Below are positions 4,486 to 5,256 of a stretch of 5,256 nucleotides of DNA, one piece after another; position 1 is the stretch's first letter, and the number at the start of each line of letters is the position of its first letter. The translations under genes were made by a program, and so were the position numbers. Origin of the DNA: Chloroflexota bacterium (lineage in GTDB: Bacteria; Chloroflexota; Dehalococcoidia; SAR202; UBA11138); the NCBI GenBank assembly GCA_022561955.1, contig JADFQF010000146.1, positions 1 to 5,256 of the forward strand. The letters are read 5' to 3'. The notes below the pieces were generated by a model. That model saw only the letters and a list, made by a program, of their open reading frames with translations, was not told the DNA's origin and made no database searches.

Positions 4486-5256
4486 TCAGAGATCGCTGAT
4501 GCCCTGTATCAGTAGCTTTACGCCAAGAACAAGCACCACAATAAGCAGCAGCCTGAGGATCCACTTGCCCTTCACTCTGCCCGTCAAACGCGCGCCTAGC
4601 TGTCCGCCCACCACGAGACCGATGCCGGTAAAGACAAATGTCGGGAAGAACTCGACGTGACCGAGAGCGGCGTGGGTAATGGCTCCGGCGGTCGTGGAGA
4701 ATGACAGGGTGAATATGGAGGTTGCGACGGCGACCTGGACAGGGAATCCGAATGCATAGACCAGTATGGGTGTCCTGATAAATCCTCCGCCGGTCCCAAA
4801 GAAGCTCGAAACAAAGCCCAAAAACGCATTAAAGGCCGTCGCGAAGGTCTCGTTGAACTGGTACCTGTAAATTCGACCGTCTGAGGATGTGATTTCCCTG
4901 GACTTCACCATGAAACCCAGAAACTTGCGGTCCCTGGCAATGGCATCCGGGTTCGGCTCGCGGGTCCTCGCCCTGTTCAAAAAAGAGGATGTCGCGATCT
5001 GAAGGGCCAGAAGCAGCAGCAGCACTCCGAATAGCAGCTGAAAGATGCCCGGCGTCACGTTTCTGACGATAATGACACCGATCACGGCGCCGGGTGTGGC
5101 GGCCGCGGCGAAGAGCAGACCGCTGCGAACGTCAACCGTGCCCATGCGACGAAAGGCAAATGTCCCGGATATGCTGTTGACCGCAACCAGGGCGAGCACC
5201 GTTCCCGCAACGGTCACGGGTTCGACGTCGAAGAAGATCAGGAGGAGGGGCCCGAT
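4486..5256 (-). CDS. TauE/SafE-family sulfite/organosulfonate exporter-like permease, 5' end cut
   Basis: The 256 visible residues form an inner-membrane protein of the TauE/SafE (former DUF81) family, whose characterised members move sulfite, sulfoacetate, taurine-derived or other organic anions; the substrate here cannot be told. Seen in the visible numbering: hydrophobic segments at about 15-32, 45-65, 69-92, 138-165, 170-195, 205-225 and 232-252. The second family repeat is GFVSSFFGTGGGFIRTPILV (147-166) with FPVQVAVATS (171-180). A soluble loop at about 93-137 contains SSDGRIYRY, as in a subgroup with a Gly-Tyr-type insert between the two halves. The frame is open to the window edge, beginning IGPLLLIFFDVEP, which matches the inside of the first repeat, so the true start lies beyond 5256; the GTG at 5217 is internal. 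It is followed by tgt after 41 bases, with no clear terminator between them, suggesting co-transcription. Confidence 0.88.
   Translation of the reverse strand: MGPLLLIFFDVEPVTVAGTVLALVAVNSISGTFAFRRMGTVDVRSGLLFAAAATPGAVIGVIIVRNVTPGIFQLLFGVLLLLLALQIATSSFLNRARTREPNPDAIARDRKFLGFMVKSREITSSDGRIYRYQFNETFATAFNAFLGFVSSFFGTGGGFIRTPILVYAFGFPVQVAVATSIFTLSFSTTAGAITHAALGHVEFFPTFVFTGIGLVVGGQLGARLTGRVKGKWILRLLLIVVLVLGVKLLIQGISDL

Noticed and set aside
4485..4512. Repeated ATCAG/CTGAT inverted repeats at the end of the TauE-like gene.
   Set aside because: Stems are five pairs and no T-rich tail follows on the minus strand, so there is no support for a terminator or binding site.

Overview
The window reads as a piece of a moderately GC-rich bacterial chromosome carrying ordinary housekeeping and metabolic genes. 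There are no mobile elements, CRISPR arrays, rRNA or tRNA genes that I can see. Shine-Dalgarno sites are clear (GGAGGG, AGAAGGA, GGAGGT) and starts include ATG and TTG. The gene content (a BtuF-type binding protein, a stand-alone LON substrate-binding protein, a threonine synthase with a zinc-ribbon-like N-terminus, a NIL-domain protein and a CysO/MoaD-like carrier) would fit a Chloroflexota (Dehalococcoidia/SAR202-like) or deltaproteobacterial-type genome. That placement is a low-certainty inference from recalled family resemblance, not a database search.

Left part (1-1301): the 3' end of a BtuF-like cobalamin-binding protein gene (+) runs into the 3' end of a convergent LON substrate-binding-domain gene (-), with a 14-bp tail-to-tail overlap. 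The LON-domain gene and threonine synthase are divergent. Their roughly 250-bp intergenic region holds a plausible sigma70-type promoter for each direction.

Middle part (1302-3206, all +): threonine synthase (thrC, TTG start with a strong Shine-Dalgarno), then an 80-residue free-standing NIL-domain protein joined to it by an ATGA overlap. After a 142-bp gap rich in inverted repeats comes a 93-residue ubiquitin-fold sulfur carrier resembling mycobacterial CysO. The carrier does not end in the usual Gly-Gly but in Gly-Gly-Ala-Gly. A PLP enzyme acting on a phosphorylated homoserine, a NIL protein and a thiocarboxylate-type carrier together suggest a link between threonine or homoserine metabolism and protein-bound sulfur transfer. 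This is the most interesting part of the window.

Right part (3207-5256, all -): tRNA-guanine transglycosylase (tgt) lies 41 bp downstream of a TauE/SafE-family membrane permease whose 5' end is outside the window; the two may be co-transcribed. A hairpin followed by a T-rich stretch, placed six bases after the tgt stop, is a good intrinsic terminator separating tgt from the convergent sulfur-carrier gene.
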